DNA of 49,681 bases from Clostridia bacterium (lineage in GTDB: Bacteria > Bacillota > Clostridia > Oscillospirales > Acutalibacteraceae): contig JAFQBE010000027.1 in the NCBI GenBank assembly GCA_017416765.1, positions 1 through 49,681 of the forward strand. Direction: 5' to 3'. Position 1 is the stretch's first letter, and each line of letters opens with the position of its first letter. The notes under the pieces were generated by a model. That model saw only the letters and a list, made by a program, of their open reading frames with translations, had not been told where the DNA came from and did not search any database. Shown in pieces: positions 33,910 through 41,089 of this stretch. A program made the translations under genes and the position numbers.

Positions 33910-34226
33910 CGCTGCACCCCCGTCATCTGAATTTTGGCAATTTTATCAAGCCCGGATAATTTCATAATTTTATAACACCACGGCGACAGATTGACCGCCT
34001 CAAGCCGTCCCCCATGTGCGCTGACATTGCGGTAACGCCCCATAACAAGCCCGACACCGGAGCTGTCCATAAATGTAACACCGCCGAAATCCAGCACAAG
34101 CAGCTGCGGCAGAAGCCTGTCCGTCTGAGCATCTATTTCCTTGCGTATACCTGCGGCAGAGTGATGGTCTATTTCGCCGCTGAGAAAAACGGTCATGCAC
34201 TTGCCCGAGGTTGAAATTTCAAGCAT
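33906..34226 (-). CDS. spoIIAA: Anti-sigma-F factor antagonist SpoIIAA
   Basis: A STAS-domain protein of 106 residues. The phosphorylated Ser is in FMDSSGVGLVMGRY; when dephosphorylated by SpoIIE it binds SpoIIAB and frees sigma-F. AAAGG precedes the ATG. It is the first gene of the spoIIA operon, 105 bases after folC on the same strand; a folC terminator lies in between, so a separate promoter is expected. I could not find a convincing sigma-H consensus. Confidence 0.95.
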   Translation of the reverse strand: MLEISTSGKCMTVFLSGEIDHHSAAGIRKEIDAQTDRLLPQLLVLDFGGVTFMDSSGVGLVMGRYRNVSAHGGRLEAVNLSPWCYKIMKLSGLDKIAKIQMTGVQR

Positions 34227-34259
34227 TTTTTCTTTTCCTTTCTTTTACAAATAAAAATA

Positions 34260-34297
34260 AACATATATCCTTACCTTGCAGAATAAGGATATATGTT
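34260..34297 (-). terminator. Terminator of folC
   Basis: AACATATATCCTTA and TAAGGATATATGTT form a perfect 14-bp stem with a 10-base loop; on the minus strand TATTTTTATTTG follows. It separates folC from the spoIIA operon. Confidence 0.8.
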
Positions 34298-34331
34298 CAT
34301 CTTTAAAAACTATGTCGGTTCAGGGCGAGAG

Positions 34332-35600
34332 TTAAAAAATATTTTGAAGTATTCCCCTGACTTCGCCCGCAAGGTAAAGCGAACCGCAGACGAGCAGGCA
34401 ATCGTAATCAGCTATATTTGCTTTTGCAAATTCAACCGCAACACAGGCTTTATCAAAGCAATTGGTTTTTGCGCAGTATTTTTGCGCTATGCTTTCAAGC
34501 TCCGCGGCAGACATTGCGCGCGGATTGCCGCTGACGGTTGTTGCAACAACCGTTTCGCATAAAGGCGCTACGCAGGAAAGATATGCTTCAACATTTTTAT
34601 CCGCCATCATACCCATTACAGCAATGATTTTTTTGTTTTTCAGTAAACCTTCAAGGCTTTTGGCAACAGCCCTGCCGCCGTCATCATTGTGTCCGCCGTC
34701 GAGAAGCACAAGCGGCTGTTTACACATAACCTCCATGCGGGCAGGAACTTTTGCAGACTCAATTCCCGCTTTTATTAATTCATCGTTTATATTCAGTAAA
34801 CGGCAGACCTCAATAGCGGTAACCGCATTATAAACCTGGTATTCGCCGCTCATGGAAAGCCTGTATTCCTTGCTGTTGTATACAAAGCGTACACCGTCAA
34901 TACTGTTTTCAACCGCAGCAATTCCGCGTACATTGGGAATAACAAGGCGGTTATTCATTCTTTCGCAGGTATCATGTATTACATCAAACGCAGCCTGCTC
35001 CTGCCAAGGATAGCAGACGGTTACACCGTTTTGCTTTATGATTCCGCATTTTTCCCTTGCAATCTCCCCTACCGTATCGCCCAATACAGCCGTATGGTCA
35101 AGCGAAATTGAAGCAATTACGCTGACCATGGGGGCAGGAATAATATTGGTTGAATCAAGCCTGCCGCCAAGACCGACTTCAAGCACGCAGACTTCACAGC
35201 CTGCCTTTTCAAAGACCATAAATGCCGCCGCAGTTATAACTTCAAATTCTGTAGGCTGCATATCTTTTTGCGCAAGTGAAGCCGCAACCGGTTCAAGTGC
35301 CGTAACACAGTCGGCAAAAAGCTGTTTGTCGCATGGCTTACCGTCAATGCAAATTCTTTCAAGGAATTCCGAAACATAGGGCGAAGTAAAAAGCCCCGTT
35401 TTTTTACCGCTTGCCTGCAAAGCACCCGCTATCATCGTAGAGGTTGAGCCTTTGCCGTTTGTACCCGCAACATGGACAAACTTCAACCTTTCCTGTGGGT
35501 TGCCTACAGCCTCGCAAAGCGCGGCAATGCGCTCCATACCGGGCTTTATACCGAAACGGTTTAACGAATGGATATATTCAATACTCTGTTCATAATTCAT
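34332..35600 (-). CDS. folC: Folylpolyglutamate synthase / dihydrofolate synthase
   Basis: FolC joins glutamate to dihydropteroate and extends the polyglutamate tail of folates, using ATP. The 422-residue protein has the Mur-ligase fold: P-loop HVAGTNGKGSTSTMIAGAL, the LFTSPYVSEFLERI segment, VGLGGRLDSTN and the C-terminal LLDGGHNDDGG. AGGTGA precedes the ATG. It is convergent with nothing but reads toward spoIIA on the same strand. Confidence 0.94.
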   Translation of the reverse strand: MNYEQSIEYIHSLNRFGIKPGMERIAALCEAVGNPQERLKFVHVAGTNGKGSTSTMIAGALQASGKKTGLFTSPYVSEFLERICIDGKPCDKQLFADCVTALEPVAASLAQKDMQPTEFEVITAAAFMVFEKAGCEVCVLEVGLGGRLDSTNIIPAPMVSVIASISLDHTAVLGDTVGEIAREKCGIIKQNGVTVCYPWQEQAAFDVIHDTCERMNNRLVIPNVRGIAAVENSIDGVRFVYNSKEYRLSMSGEYQVYNAVTAIEVCRLLNINDELIKAGIESAKVPARMEVMCKQPLVLLDGGHNDDGGRAVAKSLEGLLKNKKIIAVMGMMADKNVEAYLSCVAPLCETVVATTVSGNPRAMSAAELESIAQKYCAKTNCFDKACVAVEFAKANIADYDCLLVCGSLYLAGEVRGILQNIF

Positions 35601-35689
35601 TTCAAATCACCTGCTTACAAAAACTGATTATAACACAGCGGCAGAAAATCGCAACGGCTTTGTCGAATTTTGTTACCAATATTTGTGCG

Positions 35690-35719
35690 TTGACCTGACA
35701 CCGCCGCAAGTGTTAGTAT
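35690..35719 (+). promoter_or_regulatory. Promoter of the sortase-type surface protein
   Basis: TTGACC (35690-35695), 18-base spacer, TAGTAT (35714-35719), with the start codon at 35778. Confidence 0.5.
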
Positions 35720-35777
35720 TGCCTTGTCGAACAAAACAGTTTCGCAAAAAAAAACAAAAAGGAAAGGATTTTGGCAA

Positions 35778-36521
35778 ATGAAACAAAAAATTCTTGCGGC
35801 TGCACTTGCCGCAGTAATGTGCGTATCAATGGCTGCAACTGCCTTTGCTACAGGCGAGGATGAATCTACCACCGAAGCTGTAACAAACGAACAGTCCACC
35901 GTTGAAAACACAACTGAAGAAGTTTCAGGCGAAGAAAACTCATCACAGGAAGCTACAACAGCTCCTGAGGTTTCAGAAGAAAACTCTTCAGAAGAAAATT
36001 CAACCGAAGCACCTTCAGTTGAAGAAGAAAGCAGCAAAGAAGAGGAAAGCTCTTCAGAGGAAGCATCAACCGAAGAACCTACAGAGGATGACGTTATTGC
36101 GCTCATCATCAAGCTCCTCGGTCAGATTGACTTCGCAGAAGTAAAGGACACACTTAACGACATTAACGAGGCACTTGGTCTGCCCAGAGTTGAAACCTTT
36201 ACGGATATCCCTGCCTATGCAGACGCTATCTACGAAAAGCTTGACGAGCTCGGACTCGGCTATGCCGATATTATCAACGGCCTTGCTTCAAGCGACCTGC
36301 TCGACTGGCTCAATAACCTGCTCTTCGGCGGCGGTAACAAGCCCGGCAGCACAACAACCACAACAGCTGTATCCGGCGGCAACTCCTCCGGTTCAGACAG
36401 CGGCGAAAGCACACCCGACACAGGTATAGCGCTTGGCACAACCCTTGCAGCAGTATCAACAATGGGTATATCTTCCGCGCTTGCATTTGTCCTTCGTAAA
36501 CGCAGCAAGGACGAAGAATAA
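35778..36521 (+). CDS. Acidic surface protein with TPDTG sorting signal
   Basis: The 247-residue protein has a signal peptide (MKQKILAAALAAVMCVSMAATAFA), then about 85 residues consisting almost entirely of Glu, Ser, Thr and Ala (strings like TEEVSGEENSS). A helical domain of about 75 residues follows, containing two similar halves (DVIALIIKLLGQIDFAEVKD and ADAIYEKLDELGLGYADII). A Gly/Ser/Thr linker leads to TPDTG, a hydrophobic segment and RKRSKDEE, the order of a sortase sorting signal (xPxTG). It is therefore probably attached to the cell wall, with the acidic stretch as a stalk. The helical domain is of unknown function. AAAGGA precedes the ATG; no sortase gene is in the window. Confidence 0.85.
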   Translation: MKQKILAAALAAVMCVSMAATAFATGEDESTTEAVTNEQSTVENTTEEVSGEENSSQEATTAPEVSEENSSEENSTEAPSVEEESSKEEESSSEEASTEEPTEDDVIALIIKLLGQIDFAEVKDTLNDINEALGLPRVETFTDIPAYADAIYEKLDELGLGYADIINGLASSDLLDWLNNLLFGGGNKPGSTTTTTAVSGGNSSGSDSGESTPDTGIALGTTLAAVSTMGISSALAFVLRKRSKDEE

Positions 36522-36573
36522 AAAGCTACCCTTTTGAACGTTTAAAAAAATCATAATGTTTTAACCCTCCTTA

Positions 36574-36601
36574 TGCCGCAGCTGTCAAAACAGTTGCGGC
36601 A
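36574..36601 (+). terminator. Terminator of the surface protein gene
   Basis: TGCCGCAGCTGT and ACAGTTGCGGCA pair (one G-U) around a 4-base loop, followed by GTTTTTATT. Confidence 0.88.
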
Positions 36602-36615
36602 GTTTTTATTCGCCT

Positions 36616-36698
36616 CAATCAGTGGACGGTTCTGTGATTGACCCCGACAAACACTAAATCAAAGGATAGCTCCCATTAATTCGGGAGTTATTTTTATG
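36616..36698 (+). repeat. Left boundary direct repeat of the island
   Basis: Begins with a copy of the 25-bp repeat (CAATCAGTGGACGGTTCTGTGATTG), continues ACCCCGACAA, then GGATAGCTCCCATTAATTCGG and GAGTTAT. The end can fold as a small terminator-like hairpin (CTCCC/GGGAG). Its partner is at 39397-39479. Confidence 0.85.
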
Positions 36699-36708
36699 CA
36701 ATAATTTA

Positions 36709-36737
36709 TTGATAGATATAATTTTTTATGTTAAAAT
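36709..36737 (+). promoter_or_regulatory. Candidate promoter into the island
   Basis: TTGATA (36709-36714), 17-base spacer, TAAAAT (36732-36737), lying just inside the left repeat and reading toward the island genes. The remaining non-coding part of 36522-36856 holds only the terminator and repeats. Confidence 0.5.
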
Positions 36738-36795
36738 AATAAACAACAAATTACATAACCAATCATGAACGGCTTTTGTGTTTTTAAAAATTAGC

Positions 36796-36818
36796 CAATC
36801 ACAGAACCGTCCCCTGAT
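36796..36818 (-). repeat. 25-bp island repeat, inverted copy
   Basis: CAATCACAGAACCGTCCCCTGAT is the reverse complement of the repeat core; it is followed by AGATAAAATATT, which is nearly repeated at 37391-37410. Confidence 0.85.
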
Positions 36819-36856
36819 AGATAAAATATTAAGGTTATTAAACAAAAGGTGTTTTT

Positions 36857-37261
36857 ATGAGAAAAATTAAATTGTTGCATTTAGTTGCAAGTCTTTTTGC
36901 TTTCAAAGTTATTAAAGATATCAACGGCAATGAGTATGTTGTTTATAACGATAGCCATATAAACAAGATCGAAAGTACTGTTGAAGATAAGACTGCTTTT
37001 GAAGCAGTAGAAAATCATGTCCACATTTTTGGAAATATAAAGAAATCTGATTTTGAAGATGCGTGTTTTATTGGAGAAAAAATAGGAGAAGCCTTATTTT
37101 CATCGCTTAAGCAAGCATTTCCTGAAAGAAACTTTATTGTTTTTGTTAGCGTAAGTGATGAAATAATTATCAGATTTCATCAAAAATGGGAAAACGAACC
37201 TGTTTATTATGATGTAAATGCTAACTATGGAAAAGGACATATGCTGTTTGCATTCGAGTAA
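36857..37261 (+). CDS. Island gene 1, hypothetical protein
   Basis: A 134-residue protein with no recognised family. It starts with a short hydrophobic stretch (KLLHLVASLFAFKVI) that could be a buried strand or weak anchor, then an alpha/beta pattern: FEAVENHVHIFGNI, SDFEDACFIGEKIGEALFSSLKQAF, RNFIVFVSVSDEIIIRFHQKWENEPVYY. The size, single domain and setting resemble small immunity-type proteins of polymorphic toxin loci, but no motif proves it. AAAGGTG lies 7 bases before the ATG. AT-rich, with codons such as TTT, ATT and AAA unlike neighbouring genes. Confidence 0.72.
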   Translation: MRKIKLLHLVASLFAFKVIKDINGNEYVVYNDSHINKIESTVEDKTAFEAVENHVHIFGNIKKSDFEDACFIGEKIGEALFSSLKQAFPERNFIVFVSVSDEIIIRFHQKWENEPVYYDVNANYGKGHMLFAFE

Positions 37262-37283
37262 CCAATCTAAACCCAATCAAAAC

Positions 37284-37410
37284 CAATCAGGGGACATTGT
37301 CAATCAGGCAGATTTGCCGATTAACAGGGCTCGGTTATTATGTGGTGCAGAAAGCATAATCTATCACAGAACCGTCCCCTGATAGATAATTCCCCTGATA
37401 GATAAATATT
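37284..37410. repeat. Island repeat cluster 1
   Basis: Contains a degenerate direct copy (CAATCAGGGGACATTGTCAAT), a 50-bp module (AATCAGGCAGATTTGCCGATT, then AACAGGGCTCGGTTATTATGTG), an inverted copy (TATCACAGAACCGTCCCCTGAT, 37362-37383) and a partial copy TCCCCTGATAGATAAATATT (37391-37410). The 50-bp module recurs at 38202-38252. Confidence 0.85.
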
Positions 37411-37426
37411 TAGAGGAGCTTAATTC

Positions 37427-38227
37427 ATGAAAAAGCATATTTTCACTTTTCTTAAAATATTTACGATTATTTTAATTATTATCATTCATGCATATTCTTT
37501 ATTTAGGTGGTACAACAGTTATGATATGAAATATTTTATTCCCCCCTCTTTCCAAAACAATTTAGAGTACACACTAATTGTTGTATTTGCTGTTACATTA
37601 TGTATGATTATGTTTTTATTTCAAAAAAAGTTGCGAAGAAAATGGATGAAAATATTCTTTAATGTTGTTTGTTTGATGTTGGTTTTATCAAGTTTCTTTG
37701 TTGAGGGATTTATTTTATCAACATGGGTTCACAAATCTCAATCGTGTAATCCGCAGGATTATTTACAGTTTGATTATTCCATCATGCAAGATGACGATTA
37801 CATTATGCTATTGCCTACTGTCATTCCGCCACAAGCTCAAAACATAGAGTATGACTATCAATGGCGAATAGCAAGCTTTTTGGGAAATGGAAGTTATGTT
37901 TATGCATCTTGGTCTTTGCCAAAAGCGGAATACATTTGTGAAAAACAGCGTGTTGCAAATATAGCTGCTGTCAGTGATTTCTTGTCATCTTCAACTGGCA
38001 ATAAGCAAATATATTATTACCCATTTGACTATATTTTGCCTGAAAAAACTAACGATGCTTTTGAAATTACATTTAATGATGTTGATTATACGGTTAGTTA
38101 CTTTCGTGCAATAAACTGTTATTGGAATAATAACTACAGGAACCACAGAAACCAATTAGAGGACGGTTCTGCACCAATCACTAATCAGGGGACGGTTCTA
38201 TATCAATCAGGCAGATTTGCCGATTAA
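37427..38227 (+). CDS. Island gene 2, membrane protein of unknown function
   Basis: The 266-residue protein has three membrane helices (about residues 7-26, 46-66 and 75-98) followed by a domain of about 145 residues predicted outside the membrane, rich in Tyr, Asp and Asn (DYIMLLPTVIPPQAQNIEYDY, WRIASFLGNGSYVYASW). No family is recognised. GAGGAG lies 9 bases before the ATG. From codon 243 (38153) the reading frame runs into the repeat cluster, so the last 24 residues (QLEDGSAPITNQGTVLYQSG...) are encoded by repeat DNA; the original C-terminus was probably different. Strongly AT-rich. Confidence 0.7.
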   Translation: MKKHIFTFLKIFTIILIIIIHAYSLFRWYNSYDMKYFIPPSFQNNLEYTLIVVFAVTLCMIMFLFQKKLRRKWMKIFFNVVCLMLVLSSFFVEGFILSTWVHKSQSCNPQDYLQFDYSIMQDDDYIMLLPTVIPPQAQNIEYDYQWRIASFLGNGSYVYASWSLPKAEYICEKQRVANIAAVSDFLSSSTGNKQIYYYPFDYILPEKTNDAFEITFNDVDYTVSYFRAINCYWNNNYRNHRNQLEDGSAPITNQGTVLYQSGRFAD

Positions 38228-38280
38228 CAGGGCTCGGTTATTCTGTGGTGCACACCAATCAGGGGACGGTTCTGTGATTG
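38153..38280. repeat. Island repeat cluster 2
   Basis: Holds a partial copy (CAATTAGAGGACGGTTCTG), a fuller copy (TAATCAGGGGACGGTTCT, from 38182), the second 50-bp module (38202-38252), and a complete 25-bp copy CAATCAGGGGACGGTTCTGTG then ATTG (38256-38280). The ends CAATCA and TGATTG of the unit are inverted, so each copy can fold as a hairpin. Confidence 0.9.
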
Positions 38281-38281
38281 A

Positions 38282-38407
38282 CACGGTTATATTGATGCAG
38301 TAAACGCAATTGTAGATAAAGCATATAAAAAGGCAAAAAAACAAGGTGTATTAGCAGCGGTAGGAATGATAAGAAGTTTACTTACTATGCTTTCAAATTC
38401 ACTTTAA
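38282..38407 (+). pseudogene. 3' remnant of a gene truncated by a repeat
   Basis: Directly after the repeat copy ending at 38280 a frame is open for 41 codons (HGYIDAVNAIVDKAYKKAKK, then QGVLAAVGMIRSLLTMLSNSL and a stop), with no start codon or ribosome-binding site at its head. The residues look like a normal protein end (helical, Lys/Ala-rich), so this is most likely the tail of a gene whose 5' part was lost when the repeat arrived. Confidence 0.55.
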
Positions 38408-38424
38408 TAAATCGGAAAGATATT

Positions 38425-39438
38425 ATGAACAAATTAACAGATAAAAGCGCATATAATATTTCATTTTGTTGCGGCAATAAGTTTATTGTCAATTTTACAA
38501 ATAATTTTGCAATAATGGACATTAATACCCCAAAGAATACTTTTGACTTTATTTATCCGCAGTTAAAAAATTGCAATAACTTGTTTCGTTCCTATGACAA
38601 TTCAAAGTCTTTGCTATTGAACACAACCGGACAAGGATTTTTGTTTGATGAAGATAGCCAAGAAATCATAAAAAGCAGAATAAGTTTCGGCAAAGAGTTT
38701 TACAGACAGCATTTTGTTTCTCATAAAAACGGGTATTATTTTGTTGATAAAAACGATAAAATTGAATGGTTTGATATTGCAACACAAAAGATAACAAAAA
38801 CTGATTTTTTCGGAAACTACTTTGCTTTATTTGAAGATCAAAACAAAAACAGGGCTTTTTTTATCTCAATAGACGATTACGGAACAGAACAAAATGAATA
38901 TGGTAAATATCTTCCTGTTGGATATTCATTGAGCATAAAATCCTTCTCCAAAAAGAATGAGAAATTTGAAGATTGGTCTTTTGCCTTACCAAAAGGCACA
39001 TTGGAATATTTTCGACATATTTTTGGTGCTCTCTATATGGTAGTTTTGCAAGAAGAAAAGAAAAATGCTCAAGCACTTATCCACACAAGAGTTTATCTGT
39101 TTGATTTAGAAACTAAAAATTTAACTTTTTTATTTGATGTTGATGATTTTTATACTTTGGATAATGAAGGATATTTTGTTAATCTTGAAATTGACTTAAA
39201 TCACAAAAGAGCATATATTTTATATTCAAATGTTTTGAAAATTATCAACCTGGAAAACTTAGAAATAACATCATCGGTAGAACTGAAATACGCATCAGGC
39301 TTGAAAATTATTTCCGATACTCTTGTAATAGCAACTTGGAAAGGTGTGTTTACTTTTAAACTATCGGAATTTGAAACCGCTAAAGAAACAGTCCAGCAAT
39401 CAGTGGCCGGTTCTGTGATTGCCCCCGACAAGCATTAA
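38425..39438 (+). CDS. Island gene 3, propeller-like hypothetical protein
   Basis: The 337-residue protein has no signal peptide or membrane helix. It shows recurring four-strand-like units with aromatic-rich turns (GQGFLFDEDSQEIIKSRI, DKIEWFDIATQKITKTDF, VYLFDLETKNLTFLFDVDDF, KIINLENLEITSSVEL), typical of a beta-propeller; the family is not recognised. GGAAAG precedes the ATG. The last 14 codons (39397-39438; QSVAGSVIAPDKH) lie inside the right boundary repeat, so the present C-terminus is repeat-encoded. AT-rich like the rest of the island. Confidence 0.7.
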   Translation: MNKLTDKSAYNISFCCGNKFIVNFTNNFAIMDINTPKNTFDFIYPQLKNCNNLFRSYDNSKSLLLNTTGQGFLFDEDSQEIIKSRISFGKEFYRQHFVSHKNGYYFVDKNDKIEWFDIATQKITKTDFFGNYFALFEDQNKNRAFFISIDDYGTEQNEYGKYLPVGYSLSIKSFSKKNEKFEDWSFALPKGTLEYFRHIFGALYMVVLQEEKKNAQALIHTRVYLFDLETKNLTFLFDVDDFYTLDNEGYFVNLEIDLNHKRAYILYSNVLKIINLENLEITSSVELKYASGLKIISDTLVIATWKGVFTFKLSEFETAKETVQQSVAGSVIAPDKH

Positions 39439-39479
39439 AATAAGCAGGATAGCTCCCGTTAACTCGGGAGTTATTCTTA
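39397..39479 (+). repeat. Right boundary direct repeat of the island
   Basis: CAATCAGTGGCCGGTTCTGTG then ATTG, CCCCCGACAAGCATTAAAA, GGATAGCTCCCGTTAACTCGG and GAGTTATTC. It aligns with 36616-36698 over its whole length with about ten differences. The hairpin (CTCCCG/CGGGAG) acts as a terminator-like end for island gene 3. After it, 39480-39625 is AT-rich with no gene. Confidence 0.85.
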
Positions 39480-39625
39480 TTCGGAAATAAAATTTTGTAT
39501 TTTTAAACGAAAAATTATTATTTACAGCGCTGATTTTTTTCATAAAAACTATATACATATCGACAAAATTGTGATAAATTATTTATGTTATTTTTTATTC
39601 TACCTTATTAAGGGAGTGTTCACAA

Positions 39626-40309
39626 ATGAAAAAAATTTACGAAGGCAAAACAAAGGACGTTTTTGAGCTTGACAACGGCAACGTAATGCTCAAATTCAAG
39701 GACGACTGCACCGGCAAAGACGGCGTTTTTGATCCCGGCGAAAACAGCGTTGGTCTTACAATCGAAGGTATCGGCAAGGCTAACCTTGAAACATCAATTC
39801 ACTACTTTGAGCTTCTCAAGGCTGCGGGCATCAAAACACACTATGTCAGCGCAAACCTTGATGACGCTACAATGGAAGTTCTTCCCGCTACAGTATTCGG
39901 CAAGGGTCTTGAAGTTATCTGCCGCCTTGTTGCTACAGGCAGCTTCATCCGCAGATACGGCGAATACATCGAAGACGGTACAGTCCTTGAAGGCGGCTAT
40001 GTTGAATGCACCTTTAAAAACGATGCTAAGGGTGACCCGCTTGTTACAGGCGAAGGCCTTGCAGCACTCGGTGTTATGACTCCCGCTATGTTCGAAAGCA
40101 TGAAGGAACAGACACTCAAAATCACAAAGATTGTTGCTGACGACCTCAAGTCAATCGGCCTTGACCTTTGGGATATCAAGTTCGAATTCGGCTACAACAA
40201 CGACGAAGTTATCCTTATCGACGAAATTGCTTCCGGCAATATGCGCGTATACAAGGACGGCAAGATTGTTGAACCCGTAGAGCTTACAAAGCTTATTCTC
40301 AACAGATAA
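39626..40309 (+). CDS. purC: SAICAR synthase (phosphoribosylaminoimidazole-succinocarboxamide synthase)
   Basis: PurC joins CAIR and aspartate with ATP to give SAICAR, a late step in making IMP. The 227-residue protein begins [14 protein letters not shown] with the Gly-rich nucleotide loop, and has [28 protein letters not shown] and the metal-binding [25 protein letters not shown]. The length is normal for the short bacterial form. GGGAGTG precedes the ATG. It stands alone, without other pur genes, and ends at a good terminator. Confidence 0.95.
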   Translation: MKKIYEGKTKDVFELDNGNVMLKFKDDCTGKDGVFDPGENSVGLTIEGIGKANLETSIHYFELLKAAGIKTHYVSANLDDATMEVLPATVFGKGLEVICRLVATGSFIRRYGEYIEDGTVLEGGYVECTFKNDAKGDPLVTGEGLAALGVMTPAMFESMKEQTLKITKIVADDLKSIGLDLWDIKFEFGYNNDEVILIDEIASGNMRVYKDGKIVEPVELTKLILNR

Positions 40310-40324
40310 GTAAATATTCATATT

Positions 40325-40352
40325 AAGGAGCTTCCTTTGCGGGGAGCTTCTT
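40325..40352 (+). terminator. Terminator of purC
   Basis: AAGGAGCTTCC pairs with GGGAGCTTCTT (11 pairs including G-U) around a 6-base loop, followed by TTATTT. Confidence 0.7.
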
Positions 40353-40460
40353 TTATTTCTCTCTAAAGCATTTATAACAAGTTTATATAATGTTTATAGT
40401 GTGTTCATATTTCTGAATAACAATTATAAATATATTTATACTGTTATAAGGGGACGCAAT

Positions 40461-41018
40461 ATGAAAAAAGCTGTTTCAATGCTGCTTGCGGTTATTATGC
40501 TTTGCGGAATGTTCGCTGTACCGGCATATGCGCAAAGCGAAGATACAACACAAACCCAGACCAAAGGCAAGCTTGCCGACTACATATTCAAAAAATACAC
40601 CGTGGAAGAAGCTGAAGCCATAGCCGATGCCATTGTTGCAAGCTGTCCTGAGCATTGGGTAATGCTTACGGAAACCGGCGATATTACATACTGCGTTTCA
40701 ATATGCATAGATCAGAATCCCGAAATCGGCAATATTGTAATACTGAAAAAAACATCAGAAAAGCTGATTGATAAAACGGTTGAAATGTGCATTGTTCAGG
40801 GCATAGACCCCGCCCTGCTCGACCGCAACCACTTCACGGGCGAGCTTTCACTTCATGTGCTTGCAATGTTAGTTATGGAATCACTTCACCAATCCCTGTG
40901 GCCGAACTTTGCAAGATATTACGAAATGTTCAGCCGCGCTGATATGAACCCCGAAGAAAACCGAATACCACCCGCAATTATAAGATTTATTGGACTAATT
41001 ATTACCGGCTTGTTTTAA
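40461..41018 (+). CDS. Small secreted protein of unknown function
   Basis: A signal peptide (MKKAVSMLLAVIMLCGMFAVPAYA) precedes a mature protein of about 160 residues that is mostly helical: KGKLADYIFKKYTVEEAEAIADAIV, then two Cys residues, then DKTVEMCIVQGIDPALLDRNHFTGELSLHVLAMLVMESLH. The C-terminus is a short hydrophobic tail (IIRFIGLIITGLF), like the tails of two other secreted proteins in the window. No family recognised. I chose the ATG at 40461, preceded by AAGGGGA; an upstream frame from 40401 has no site. Confidence 0.78.
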   Translation: MKKAVSMLLAVIMLCGMFAVPAYAQSEDTTQTQTKGKLADYIFKKYTVEEAEAIADAIVASCPEHWVMLTETGDITYCVSICIDQNPEIGNIVILKKTSEKLIDKTVEMCIVQGIDPALLDRNHFTGELSLHVLAMLVMESLHQSLWPNFARYYEMFSRADMNPEENRIPPAIIRFIGLIITGLF

Positions 41019-41033
41019 AGCTGAAAACAAAAA

Positions 41034-41070
41034 AACGGCTGTTGCGTAAAACCAAAACGCAACAGCCGTT
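41034..41070. terminator. Bidirectional intrinsic terminator
   Basis: AACGGCTGTTGCGT and ACGCAACAGCCGTT form a 14-bp stem with a 9-base loop, with A-runs before and T-rich sequence after. It serves the small secreted protein gene and the convergent rlmD gene. Confidence 0.9.
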
Positions 41071-41089
41071 AATTATTATAACAATATAT

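Larger units (their letters stand above)
36616..39479. mobile_element. AT-rich cassette island bounded by direct repeats
   Basis: The segment starts and ends with imperfect direct repeats of about 83 bases and is visibly more AT-rich, with different codon use, than the genes on both sides. It contains three intact genes of unknown function and one gene remnant, each separated by copies of a 25-bp hairpin-forming repeat (consensus CAATCAGGGGACGGTTCTGTG then ATTG). There is no integrase or transposase. It lies between two housekeeping-type units (surface protein; purC). Confidence 0.75.

Noticed and set aside
32104-34226. spoIIQ and spoIIA as one operon
   Set aside because: They are convergent, with the spoIIQ-like gene on plus and spoIIA on minus.
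35615-36112. Long minus-strand reading frame opposite the surface protein gene
   Set aside because: It is Ser/Val/Glu low-complexity caused by the repetitive Glu/Ser/Thr codons on the other strand; it has no ribosome-binding site and no family features.
36857-39438. Prophage or integrative element
   Set aside because: No phage structural, integrase, relaxase or transposase gene is present; only repeats and three unknown genes.
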